NCBI GenBank assembly: GCA_011051075.1
Contig: DREN01000058.1
Location: forward strand, 1 to 6,600
Length of the DNA: 6,600 bases
From: Deltaproteobacteria bacterium
Lineage (GTDB): Bacteria; Desulfobacterota; DSM-4660; Desulfatiglandales; Desulfatiglandaceae
Direction of reading: 5' to 3'
Made by a program: the position numbers and the translations under genes. The notes under the pieces are model-generated. The model worked only from the letters and a program-made list of their open reading frames with translations. It ran no database searches and had not been told where the DNA came from. Shown here one piece after another: positions 1 through 5,353 of this stretch. Position 1 is the stretch's first letter. Each line of letters begins with the position of its first letter.

Positions 1-938
1 ACCCTCCTGTCCTTTAGGATTATTTCAACACCCTTTGTGATCATTTCCTCCGAGGCCCCGCCACCAACGTCCAGGAAATTGGCCGGTTCGGCTCCGGCCA
101 TCTTGATAACATCCATGGTGGCCATGGCCAGTCCGGCCCCGTTAACCATGGCACCGATACTGCCGTTTAAGCGTATATAGTTGAGGTGGTATTTATCCGC
201 CATAAGTTCCAGGGGGTCTTTCTCCCTGGGATCATCCAGGAGGAGCAGCTCTTTCTGCCGGAAAAGGGCGTTGTCATCGATGTTCATCTTTGCGTCCAGG
301 GCAAAGACCTTGCGATCTTTTGTGAGTACCAGGGGGTTTATCTCCACGAGACTGCAGTCCAGGGTCATGAAGATCTTGTACACGCTGGCCATGACAGACA
401 TGAGTGCCCTCATGGCCCCCATAGGGGGTGTACGGTCCAGGCTGTAGAGGAGGTTCCGCGCGTTATGCATCATCCATCCCACGGCTGGATCGATATGCTC
501 CTTCAGTATAAGCTTTGAAGATTTTGCGGCCGCCTCCTCTATCTCCATGCCTCCAGCCTGGCTGAATATCATGGTGGGAGAGGCCGTTGCCCTGTCAACT
601 ATCATGCTCAGGTAGTACTCGCGGTTGATCTCGATCCCCTCTTCGATGAGCACCTGATTGACAGTGACGCCCTCAGGGCCTGTCTGCGGGGTCACCAGGC
701 GTGTTCCTAAGAGGGACTCCGTGGCCGTCACAACCTCGTAGGGGTAGTGGACCACCTTTACACCGCCCCCCTTTCCCCTGCCCCCCGCGTGGACCTGGGC
801 CTTGACCACCCACGGGGGACCGTTGATGATCTGCGTGGCCTTTGTGGCCTGGTCTGCTGCAGTAACCACCTGCCCGTTGGGAATCGGTATTCCGGATTTT
901 GCGAAGATATCTTTGGCCTGATATTCATGTAGTTTCAT
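1..938 (-). CDS. sucC: Succinyl-CoA synthetase (ADP-forming) beta subunit, 3' end outside window
   Basis: This is the beta subunit of succinate-CoA ligase, the TCA-cycle enzyme that interconverts succinyl-CoA plus ADP/phosphate and succinate plus ATP in the cytoplasm, paired with an alpha subunit (sucD, expected just beyond the left edge). The visible 312 residues (family about 390) start MKLHEYQAKDIF, the classic N-terminus. An ATP-grasp domain follows: nucleotide-binding loop GGRGKGGGVKVV at residues 52-63, LVEINPL at 198-204 and ALDAK at 213-217. N201 and D215 match the metal ligands of the E. coli protein. GSIGAMVNGAGLAMATMD at 259-276 and FLDVGGGAS at 288-296 open the succinyl-CoA ligase domain. 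The frame is open to the window edge with no frameshift. The start is ATG at 938, preceded at a normal distance by GGAG. It lies 472 bases downstream of the M50 gene on the same strand, so is probably transcribed separately. Identification is firm. Confidence 0.97.
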   Translation of the reverse strand, partial: MKLHEYQAKDIFAKSGIPIPNGQVVTAADQATKATQIINGPPWVVKAQVHAGGRGKGGGVKVVHYPYEVVTATESLLGTRLVTPQTGPEGVTVNQVLIEEGIEINREYYLSMIVDRATASPTMIFSQAGGMEIEEAAAKSSKLILKEHIDPAVGWMMHNARNLLYSLDRTPPMGAMRALMSVMASVYKIFMTLDCSLVEINPLVLTKDRKVFALDAKMNIDDNALFRQKELLLLDDPREKDPLELMADKYHLNYIRLNGSIGAMVNGAGLAMATMDVIKMAGAEPANFLDVGGGASEEMITKGVEIILKDRR

Positions 939-1410
939 TTTGACGCTCCACTGTTTGATTGGGGCTGAGGAGGGCACGCGCGCGTGGAAAAACCGCTGCC
1001 ATGACCGCCAAGGGTGACTTGAGGTATCCTTTATTCCCCTTTAACCCGATTGTCAAGGACAGATGCCACTGTGGCGGCCAAAGGCATACATCAGGACGGC
1101 ATGGATCCCTGGGATTGAAATCCCCGAGGTCTCCCCGGTATTGCAGGGCCGTGGTGATGGTCGGGGAAAAGGAACGAAAATCAGCGCTTGTCAGACGGAC
1201 GGTTTCAGTATAAAATTAGCGACACCTCAAGAACCCTGGCCTGAGTTCCGCCGAGACGGGGTGAGAGGCATTGATACGGATTCGTTGACAACGTATTAAG
1301 ATTGCTTGTGAAATATGGTTTAGAGATCCCTGAGCATGCCCCGATCCTGATCAAGGGCCTCGTTGGCTGCCCGTTAACCGCTGATAGTGAGGAAACCGAG
1401 GGGATAGTCG
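939..1410. other. Gene-free stretch between sucC and the M50 protease
   Basis: There are 472 bases between two minus-strand genes. Short open frames exist here on the plus strand, but none has a convincing ribosome binding site or a recognisable protein. I see no tRNA-like or rRNA-like sequence. The only structures noted are the candidate sucC promoter, a small GGGAT/ATCCC hairpin with a TGAA loop at 1111-1124, and an isolated TTGACA at 1285-1290 with no good -10 partner. It could hold a long leader, a small RNA or decayed coding sequence, but nothing in it proves any of these. Confidence 0.5.
1028..1056 (-). promoter_or_regulatory. Weak candidate sigma70 promoter for sucC
   Basis: On the minus strand a perfect TTGACA (1056-1051) is followed after 17 bases by TAAAGG (1033-1028), which matches only three of six consensus -10 positions. 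It would give a leader of about 85 bases before the sucC start. The -35 is good but the -10 is poor, so this is tentative. Confidence 0.3.
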
Positions 1411-2058
1411 TTACTGCCGAAGCAGTGGCAGCAGGAAAAACAGGTTGTCTCCGGCAAAGAGATGGGCAAGGTAGAGCATGGGGCCTATGAGTATGCGGCT
1501 TATGATCCCGGTATGGGCGAAGTTGTCCAGGAGTATGACGCCGATCAGGATAAGGGGGCCGTATCGCCGGAAGACCCGGTACTTTAGTGCTGCGGCAGGT
1601 GGAAGGATGTTTTCCAAAACGTGTGAACCGTCAAGGGGAGGGAGGGGGAGAAGGTTGAAGATGCCCAGCCCGAGGTTCATGAGTATGAGCCAGAGGAGCA
1701 CTTGCAGGTAGATTTCAAAGGGGAGGATAAGAAAACGGATCAACAACCCGGCAAGAAAGGCCACGCATATGTTTGCCAGGGGTCCGGCCAGGGCCATGAT
1801 TACAATATCCCTGCGCGTGTTCCTGAAGTATCTGATGTCCACGGGCACGGGCTTTGCCCATCCGAAGTTGAAGAGAAAGAGGCAGATCGCCCCTACGGGA
1901 TCGATGTGCGGCAGAGGGTTCAGGGTGAGTCTCCCCATCTGTTTTGCCGTAGGGTCTCCCAGGGAGAGGGCCGCCCTGCCATGGGCGTACTCGTGAACGG
2001 TTATGGCGAAGAGCAGAACCGGGATCTTGACGATATAGTAGGTAATATCAAAGGGCAT
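1411..2058 (-). CDS. Site-2-protease family (M50) integral membrane zinc metalloprotease
   Basis: This 215-residue polytopic membrane protein belongs to the short site-2-protease group that lacks PDZ or CBS domains. The zinc site HEYAH (H22, E23, H26) lies in the first membrane segment. It is followed by the group-typical NPLPHIDPVG at 47-56, WAKPVPVD at 67-74, AGPLAN at 91-96 and the second catalytic motif NLLPLPPLDG at 135-144, where D143 is the expected third zinc ligand. Hydrophobic segments lie near residues 5-30, 54-68, 84-110, 113-137 and 165-200. All catalytic residues are present, so it should be active in cleaving or handling substrates within the membrane; the substrate is unknown. 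The start is ATG at 2058, where the ribosome binding site is weak (AGAGAAA). It is read divergently from the MEMO gene and has its own promoter. Family assignment is firm, physiological role open. Confidence 0.93.
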   Translation of the reverse strand: MPFDITYYIVKIPVLLFAITVHEYAHGRAALSLGDPTAKQMGRLTLNPLPHIDPVGAICLFLFNFGWAKPVPVDIRYFRNTRRDIVIMALAGPLANICVAFLAGLLIRFLILPFEIYLQVLLWLILMNLGLGIFNLLPLPPLDGSHVLENILPPAAALKYRVFRRYGPLILIGVILLDNFAHTGIISRILIGPMLYLAHLFAGDNLFFLLPLLRQ

Positions 2059-2094
2059 GATGTTATTTCTCTGCTGTTTCGAAGCACCTGAGGC

Positions 2095-2123
2095 CTTATA
2101 TCAGCAAAAGTTGAACAGGACAA
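2095..2123 (-). promoter_or_regulatory. Sigma70-type promoter for the M50 protease gene
   Basis: On the minus strand TTGTCC (2123-2118, four of six consensus positions) is followed after 17 bases by TATAAG (2100-2095, five of six). Transcription would start near 2088, about 30 bases before the ATG at 2058. Spacing and position both fit a housekeeping promoter. Confidence 0.6.
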
Positions 2124-2252
2124 GGGCGAAACACGGGATCGGGGGGTTGGGGAATTTACGGAGTGCGAATCAGTTATAGGCTTACAGGAAAACATTTTGG
2201 GGTTGCTGTGATCCTCCCCGGAAATGAATTAAGGTGGCAGTTGTGTTACGAT

Positions 2253-2328
2253 ACTTGAAACTTGAAACTCGAAACTTGTGAAAGAAATGACAATTCAGGT
2301 TGTTATTAAATTTCAAATTTCCAGTTTC
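2253..2328. repeat. 7-base tandem repeat forming one arm of an imperfect inverted repeat
   Basis: From 2253 to 2278 the unit ACTTGAA recurs with a 7-base period: two exact copies, then ACTCGAA, then a partial ACTTG. The block 2257-2278 pairs with 2307-2328 as an imperfect inverted repeat: 17 Watson-Crick pairs and one wobble out of 22, around a 28-base loop. It lies between divergent genes, 180 bases from the M50 start. It resembles short intergenic GAAACTT-type repeats that I recall from deltaproteobacterial genomes. It has no T tract and is not a simple terminator. Confidence 0.6.
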
Positions 2329-2398
2329 TTGGAGTTCCACAGGAAAGATCTCTTCGGAGACCGCACATCAAAAACCCCAAAAACATTTTCTTAAAATC

Positions 2399-2404
2399 TA
2401 TAGT
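2399..2404 (+). promoter_or_regulatory. Candidate -10 element for the MEMO gene
   Basis: TATAGT matches five of six positions of the sigma70 -10 box, 56 bases before the proposed MEMO start. No good -35 is seen 16 to 18 bases upstream, so the promoter may need an activator or another sigma factor. Transcription would begin near 2411, at the first base of the inverted repeat described next. Confidence 0.35.
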
Positions 2405-2410
2405 TACGTG

Positions 2411-2432
2411 GGTTTACCCTGAATTGTAAACC
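2411..2432 (+). promoter_or_regulatory. Perfect inverted repeat in the MEMO leader (operator or RNA hairpin)
   Basis: GGTTTAC at 2411-2417 and GTAAACC at 2426-2432 are perfect reverse complements separated by 8 bases. The dyad lies just after the candidate -10 and 27 bases before the MEMO ATG. It could be a repressor operator overlapping the transcription start, or a 5' hairpin in the transcript. The two readings cannot be separated from sequence alone. Confidence 0.45.
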
Positions 2433-2444
2433 GACAGTCATGAA

Positions 2445-2455
2445 AAGGGGGTGAT
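2445..2455 (+). promoter_or_regulatory. Ribosome binding site that fixes the MEMO start
   Basis: AAGGGGGTGAT is a near-complete anti-16S complement (consensus AAGGAGGTGAT). Its G core lies 8 bases before ATG 2460. The in-frame GTG at 2451 is part of this site itself and so is unlikely to be the start codon. Confidence 0.75.
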
Positions 2456-2459
2456 TTCC

Positions 2460-3320
2460 ATGGAGGTTAGGAGAGCGGACCTTGCAGGATCCTGGTATCC
2501 AGGGGATGAGACGCAGTGCAGGAGGGCAATCGAGGAGTTCCTGGAACCCGGCCTTCCCTGTCCGGATACAGCGGGAGGTATTGTAGGGGGGATTGTACCG
2601 CACGCGGGATGGATCTTTTCCGGTAGAATTGCCTGCAACGTCATCCAGTGCCTGAGAGCCGGTGGAGAGGCCGATACCTGCGTCATATTCGGCATGCACC
2701 TTCACCGGTCAAACGACAATATCATCATGAAAGAGGGCCTGTGGGCCACTCCCCTTGGAGAACTGGAGGTGGACCGGGACCTTGCAGCCCAGTTAACAGA
2801 AGAATTTTCTTTTGACGTTGAGACCGCTTCCCGGTATGATCAGGACAATACCATTGAGGTACAGTTGCCCTTCATCAAATACGCTTTTCCGGAGATCAGG
2901 ATTGTCCCCATGGGCCTCCCCCCTGTGCCTGGTTCCTTGAAAATTGCCAGGAGAACCGTTGAAATATCCAGGGAGCTGGGAAGGAAAATTATCGTGGTAG
3001 GATCGACGGACCTAACCCACTACGGCTATAATTACGGGTACACGCCTAAGGGAACCGGGAAAGAGGCGCTTAAATGGGTGAGGGAGGTTAACGACAGGCG
3101 CGCGATCGATCTCATGGTGGGAATGGACGAGAAGCGGGTGATAGAGGAATCGTTCGAATACCACAACATCTGCTGCCCCGGGGCCGTGGCAGGGGCCATT
3201 GCTTCTGCCAGGGAACTGGGCGCTGTGAAAGGGAAAGAGATAGCATACTCAACCAGCTACGAGGTGAGGCCGGACAGCAGCTTTGTTGGCTATTCGGGGA
3301 TTGTTTTCGCATCTGCCTGA
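2460..3320 (+). CDS. MEMO family protein (AmrB-like, class III extradiol dioxygenase fold)
   Basis: This 286-residue protein covers the whole MEMO family (human MEMO1 is about 297). It opens with MEVRRADLAGSWYPGD, the family's N-terminal signature. Metal-cavity residues corresponding to H49, H81, H192 and C244 of human MEMO1 are visible as PHAGW (H48), FGMHLHR (H80 or H82), STDLTHYG (H187) and the Cys pair in NICCPGA (C238/C239). Also typical are NTIEVQLPF at 130-138 and the closing SSFVGYSGIVF. The fold is that of class III extradiol dioxygenases, but the bacterial reaction is not established. Members often sit with an AMMECR1 protein and a radical SAM enzyme; neither is in this window. The start is ATG 2460, chosen for the strong ribosome binding site. 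The kinase gene follows after 80 bases on the same strand and may be co-transcribed. Confidence 0.92.
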   Translation: MEVRRADLAGSWYPGDETQCRRAIEEFLEPGLPCPDTAGGIVGGIVPHAGWIFSGRIACNVIQCLRAGGEADTCVIFGMHLHRSNDNIIMKEGLWATPLGELEVDRDLAAQLTEEFSFDVETASRYDQDNTIEVQLPFIKYAFPEIRIVPMGLPPVPGSLKIARRTVEISRELGRKIIVVGSTDLTHYGYNYGYTPKGTGKEALKWVREVNDRRAIDLMVGMDEKRVIEESFEYHNICCPGAVAGAIASARELGAVKGKEIAYSTSYEVRPDSSFVGYSGIVFASA

Positions 3321-3388
3321 GATTTAAGGGGGTGTACTTTCAGTTGTTTTTTTCAAAGGGAATAAGAAGGATAAAGAGGATAGGGGAT

Positions 3389-3395
3389 GAGGGAG
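3389..3395 (+). promoter_or_regulatory. Ribosome binding site deciding the kinase start
   Basis: GAGGGAG ends 5 bases before ATG 3401. The upstream in-frame GTG at 3332 has its purine run directly abutting it, which is too close to serve. The whole stretch from about 3355 to 3398 is unusually purine-rich, so other starts cannot be fully excluded. Confidence 0.6.
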
Positions 3396-3400
3396 CCAAT

Positions 3401-4249
3401 ATGCGCGGACCCATGAAAGCTCCGTCTCCTCAGGGCTCGCCCGGATCAGTGGACGACCTGAGAAAAAGGTGGGGAGAAGGTCCAGCCATCAGGGGGCGGA
3501 TCAAGATGGATCTCCTGATTCACGATCTCAAGGTTCCACTGGCAGTTATCGAGGCGGGACTCATGGGGATCATGAACAGGCAGGAAAAATATGGCCCCAT
3601 TACCGAGCGCCAGGAGAAGGTGTTCATGCGGGCATTGAGGAATACAAAGGTTCTCAAGGCACTGGTAAACGACGCCCTTGAACTTGGAAAATCCAGGGAA
3701 GGGGTGGTAAATGCCTCCAGATTCAAGCTGTCACATCTGATAGAGCAGGCCCTCGAGGAGCTGTTTGACCTTACAGACAGCAGCGCCTTTGAGGAGATCA
3801 GGCGATGTACCGGCCTGGCCCAGTTCAGGAGGGTCCTTGAGAGTAAGGGGGTCTTTTTGTCTGTAGATGAGGACCTCTGGTGCGGAGAAATATACCAGGA
3901 CCACGCCAAGTTGAAGCAGATTCTGCGAAATCTCTTGAGCAATGCGCTAAAGTATCGAAAAAGCACCGTAGAGCTGAACATCGAAAGGACGGAAGACAGC
4001 ATTATCTTTTCCGTCAAGGATGATGGTGAAGGTATACCATCTGCCTTTCATAAAAAGATCTTTGAATGCTATTTTCAGATGGATCCTGAAGACAGGAGTT
4101 CGTGCAGCGTGAGGGGTCACGGACTGGGCCTGGCGGGTGTCATGGTGCTCGTGGAGGACCTTGGAGGACAACTGGAACTTGACAGCGATGAGGGGGCTGG
4201 TACCCGGTTTGTGGTCAGGCTCCCCCTGAAAGATGAAATTCAGGGCTGA
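3401..4249 (+). CDS. Soluble sensor-less histidine kinase (HisKA-HATPase)
   Basis: This 282-residue cytoplasmic histidine kinase would autophosphorylate on histidine and pass phosphate to a response regulator. The H box is LLIHDLKVPLA (H41) in a HisKA helical hairpin spanning about 35-100. The ATPase domain shows the N box LKQILRNLLSNALKYR (171-186), G1 box VKDDGEGIP (205-213), F box IFECYFQ (220-226) and G2 box GHGLGLAG (239-246). All catalytic motifs are intact. Only about 30 residues precede the kinase core, with no transmembrane helix, PAS or GAF domain, so the signal must come from a partner or a short cytosolic cue. About 20 extra residues seem to lie between HisKA and the ATPase domain (roughly 125-150). 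ATG 3401 is chosen for its ribosome binding site; GTG 3332 would add 23 residues. It follows the MEMO gene and faces a convergent receiver gene, its likeliest partner here. Confidence 0.9.
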   Translation: MRGPMKAPSPQGSPGSVDDLRKRWGEGPAIRGRIKMDLLIHDLKVPLAVIEAGLMGIMNRQEKYGPITERQEKVFMRALRNTKVLKALVNDALELGKSREGVVNASRFKLSHLIEQALEELFDLTDSSAFEEIRRCTGLAQFRRVLESKGVFLSVDEDLWCGEIYQDHAKLKQILRNLLSNALKYRKSTVELNIERTEDSIIFSVKDDGEGIPSAFHKKIFECYFQMDPEDRSSCSVRGHGLGLAGVMVLVEDLGGQLELDSDEGAGTRFVVRLPLKDEIQG

Positions 4250-4313
4250 GGACCCCTCTTATCCAGAGATCCCCATTACCGCCCCCTCAGGTGGTCTGAG
4301 GGTCCTATAAGAG
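4249..4313 (+). other. Structured region between convergent kinase and receiver genes
   Basis: Three complementary pairings compete here. CCCTCAG/CTGAGGG (4284-4290 with 4296-4302, loop GTGGT) is a perfect 7-base-pair hairpin. AGGACCC (4249-4255) complements GGGTCCT (4300-4306), and CTCTTAT (4256-4262) complements ATAAGAG (4307-4313). The last two cross each other, as in a pseudoknot. No T tract follows, so it is not a standard terminator, although it may protect or end the kinase transcript. Confidence 0.35.
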
Positions 4314-4349
4314 AGTGTGCTGTGGGGTAAAGGCTGCGGTTGGCGCAGC

Positions 4350-4381
4350 AAAAGGCCGGGGTGTTTTTTTCACCACCGGCC
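4350..4381 (-). terminator. Rho-independent terminator of the receiver gene
   Basis: On the minus strand, 18 bases past the receiver stop codon, GGCCGG-TGGTG pairs with CACC-CCGGCC through about ten base pairs with one bulged base and an A7 loop. TTTT follows immediately (complement of 4353-4350). The T tract is short but the stem is strong. On the plus strand the same stem lacks a T tract, so it acts mainly for the minus-strand gene. Confidence 0.7.
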
Positions 4382-4399
4382 GCGATTTTCCCGTGCCGC

Positions 4400-4918
4400 C
4401 TACAGCATCTTTTCCACTTCTTTTTTGCCGGCACGGTACTTTCGATCGTACACGTCCCAGAACTCCCTGTCCCTTTCCTTCCAGCCGTCCCCGAATCTCT
4501 TATCAAAATAGGGCTCCAGTTTGCTAAGCCAGTCCGGTCTCTCCCTCCCGCCCTCTTCGCGGGATTCAAGGATGTCGGTCACATAGTCCGTTATGTCAGA
4601 GATCTTGTCCTTGGGCACGTAGGATTGAGCGCCCCCTTTAATGGATTTCACCAGATTCTCGGGACTGACCGCGTGGGCCGTGAGCATTAGGGCCGGAATC
4701 TTTTTTTCATTTGCCAGCTCCAGAAGGTCGTAACCCCTCACTCCCATTATATCAAGAATTGCAAGATCATAGCTGTTCTTGCTCAGGAACTTCTGCGCGG
4801 TTTCAAAATCGGGCGCGCTGTCAACAACACACATGTCAAGGATTTCAAGCAGGGTTTCCAGTACGTCTGGTTCGTCGTCAACGATAAGGATTCTTTTTCC
4901 ATCAAGGGCACTCTTCAT
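4400..4918 (-). CDS. Single-receiver response regulator with C-terminal tail
   Basis: This 172-residue protein has a complete receiver (REC) domain at about 7-118: acidic pair D14/D15 in LIVDDEP, phospho-acceptor D56 in AILDIMG, T80 in MLTAH and K103 in VPKDK. All residues for phosphorylation and switching are present. No DNA-binding or enzymatic domain follows. Instead a tail of about 50 residues (about 120-172) is rich in charged and aromatic residues, with WLSKLEPYFDKRFGDGW at 130-146 and an EFWDVYDRKYR stretch after it. I recall similar tails on lone receivers in Desulfobacterota, without an assigned function; protein-protein signalling is inferred. The start is ATG 4918, with an excellent ribosome binding site, GGAGGAGG, 7 bases upstream. 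It is convergent with the kinase gene, has its own promoter at 4958-4987 and a terminator just after its stop. Pairing with that kinase is plausible, not shown. Confidence 0.93.
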   Translation of the reverse strand: MKSALDGKRILIVDDEPDVLETLLEILDMCVVDSAPDFETAQKFLSKNSYDLAILDIMGVRGYDLLELANEKKIPALMLTAHAVSPENLVKSIKGGAQSYVPKDKISDITDYVTDILESREEGGRERPDWLSKLEPYFDKRFGDGWKERDREFWDVYDRKYRAGKKEVEKML

Positions 4919-4957
4919 AATTGATCCTCCTCCGGTTCCAGTGTCAGGGTTATCCGG

Positions 4958-4987
4958 ATACTAACAGCACAAAGTGCTTGCAGTCAA
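4958..4987 (-). promoter_or_regulatory. Sigma70-type promoter of the receiver gene, with palindromes
   Basis: On the minus strand TTGACT (4987-4982, five of six) and TAGTAT (4963-4958, four of six) are separated by 18 bases, with transcription expected about 30 to 35 bases before the ATG. The -10 overlaps a perfect 10-base palindrome, TATCCGGATA (4951-4960). The spacer contains AGCAC-AAA-GTGCT (4966-4978). Both are operator-like. Confidence 0.5.
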
Positions 4988-5032
4988 CAGCTTTATCCAA
5001 ATATGGTGCGGCCCGTGAGGTCCCAAATTCAA

Positions 5033-5061
5033 TTGACATCCGTGACCCCAGCCCTTAACAT
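5033..5061 (+). promoter_or_regulatory. Sigma70-type promoter of the His-rich/CooT/SIR2 operon
   Basis: A perfect TTGACA (5033-5038) is followed after 17 bases by TAACAT (5056-5061, four of six including the key T, A and final T). Transcription would start near 5068, about 30 bases before the first ATG at 5098. It is divergent from the receiver-gene promoter, with only about 45 bases between the two -35 boxes. Confidence 0.6.
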
Positions 5062-5097
5062 ATGCGTAAATCTTAACCTGCCAGACAGAGGAGAACC

Positions 5098-5301
5098 ATG
5101 GATCTTGTTGAAAAGGCAAAGATAAGGTTGGAGCACTGGAAAAGCCACAATGATCATCATCTTGAAGAGTACCAGATTTTTGCCGATCACCTTGAAGACG
5201 CGGGCAAGACAAAGAGCGCGGGCCATATCAGGGATATGGTGGAACTGACCGCCAGGATCAACGATTGCCTGGAAGGCGCGCTCAGGGAGATCGATGAATG
5301 A
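5098..5301 (+). CDS. Small histidine-rich helical protein, possible metal binder
   Basis: I do not recognise an assigned function for this 67-residue protein. It looks entirely helical with no membrane segment or signal peptide. Six histidines stand out, four of them clustered as HWKSHNDHH (H13, H17, H20, H21), where H13, H17, H20 and E24 fall on one helix face; H31 and H43 follow in the next segments. That spacing suits divalent-metal binding. One cysteine (C57) lies near the C-terminus. The ATG at 5098 has a good GAGGAG ribosome binding site (5088-5093) and an upstream promoter. A CooT-like nickel-binding gene follows 52 bases downstream on the same strand, so nickel storage or transfer is a reasonable but unproven guess. 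A short oligomeric helical protein with histidines used only for packing is the alternative. Confidence 0.85.
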   Translation: MDLVEKAKIRLEHWKSHNDHHLEEYQIFADHLEDAGKTKSAGHIRDMVELTARINDCLEGALREIDE

Positions 5302-5341
5302 CGTTTAGGCCGTGCCGGAGAATAGTTTTCCGTGTGGAGAA

Positions 5342-5350
5342 GAGGAAAGG
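5342..5350 (+). promoter_or_regulatory. Ribosome binding site fixing the CooT-like start
   Basis: GAGGAAAGG precedes ATG 5354, with its GAGG core 8 bases from the start. The upstream in-frame GTG at 5312 would add 14 residues and bury the family-defining Met-Cys start, so it is rejected. Confidence 0.75.
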
Positions 5351-5353
5351 AAT

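Noticed and set aside
186..518. Plus-strand open frame of 110 codons
   Set aside because: It lies wholly antisense to the well-conserved sucC coding sequence, has no ribosome binding site, and its translation is unlike any family I know.
959..1299. Two overlapping plus-strand frames in the gap before the M50 gene
   Set aside because: Their translations are basic and low in organised hydrophobic pattern, the frames overlap each other, and neither start has a convincing ribosome binding site.
1285..1313. Plus-strand TTGACA considered as a promoter
   Set aside because: No acceptable -10 lies 16 to 18 bases downstream, and no plus-strand gene follows.
1302..1490. Plus-strand frame of 62 codons starting with TTG
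   Set aside because: Rare start, no ribosome binding site, and the second half is antisense to the M50 gene's 3' end.
1702..2091. Plus-strand frame of 129 codons
   Set aside because: Antisense shadow of the M50 protease, whose HEYAH and NLLPLPPLDG motifs prove the minus strand is the coding one.
3343..3354. T7 tract within TTG-T7-CAA between MEMO and the kinase, considered as a terminator
   Set aside because: No GC-rich stem precedes the T tract, so it does not meet the usual intrinsic terminator pattern. The two genes may still be co-transcribed.
3520..4017. Minus-strand frame of 165 codons
   Set aside because: Antisense to the histidine kinase core, whose H, N and G boxes are intact on the plus strand. 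Serine-rich shadow composition.
4340..4690. Plus-strand frame of 116 codons across the terminator
   Set aside because: It reads antisense through the receiver gene and its terminator stem. No ribosome binding site.
5029..5226. Minus-strand frames opposite the His-rich small gene
   Set aside because: They run through the opposing promoter and the plus-strand gene, which has a proper ribosome binding site and operon context. The minus frames have neither.
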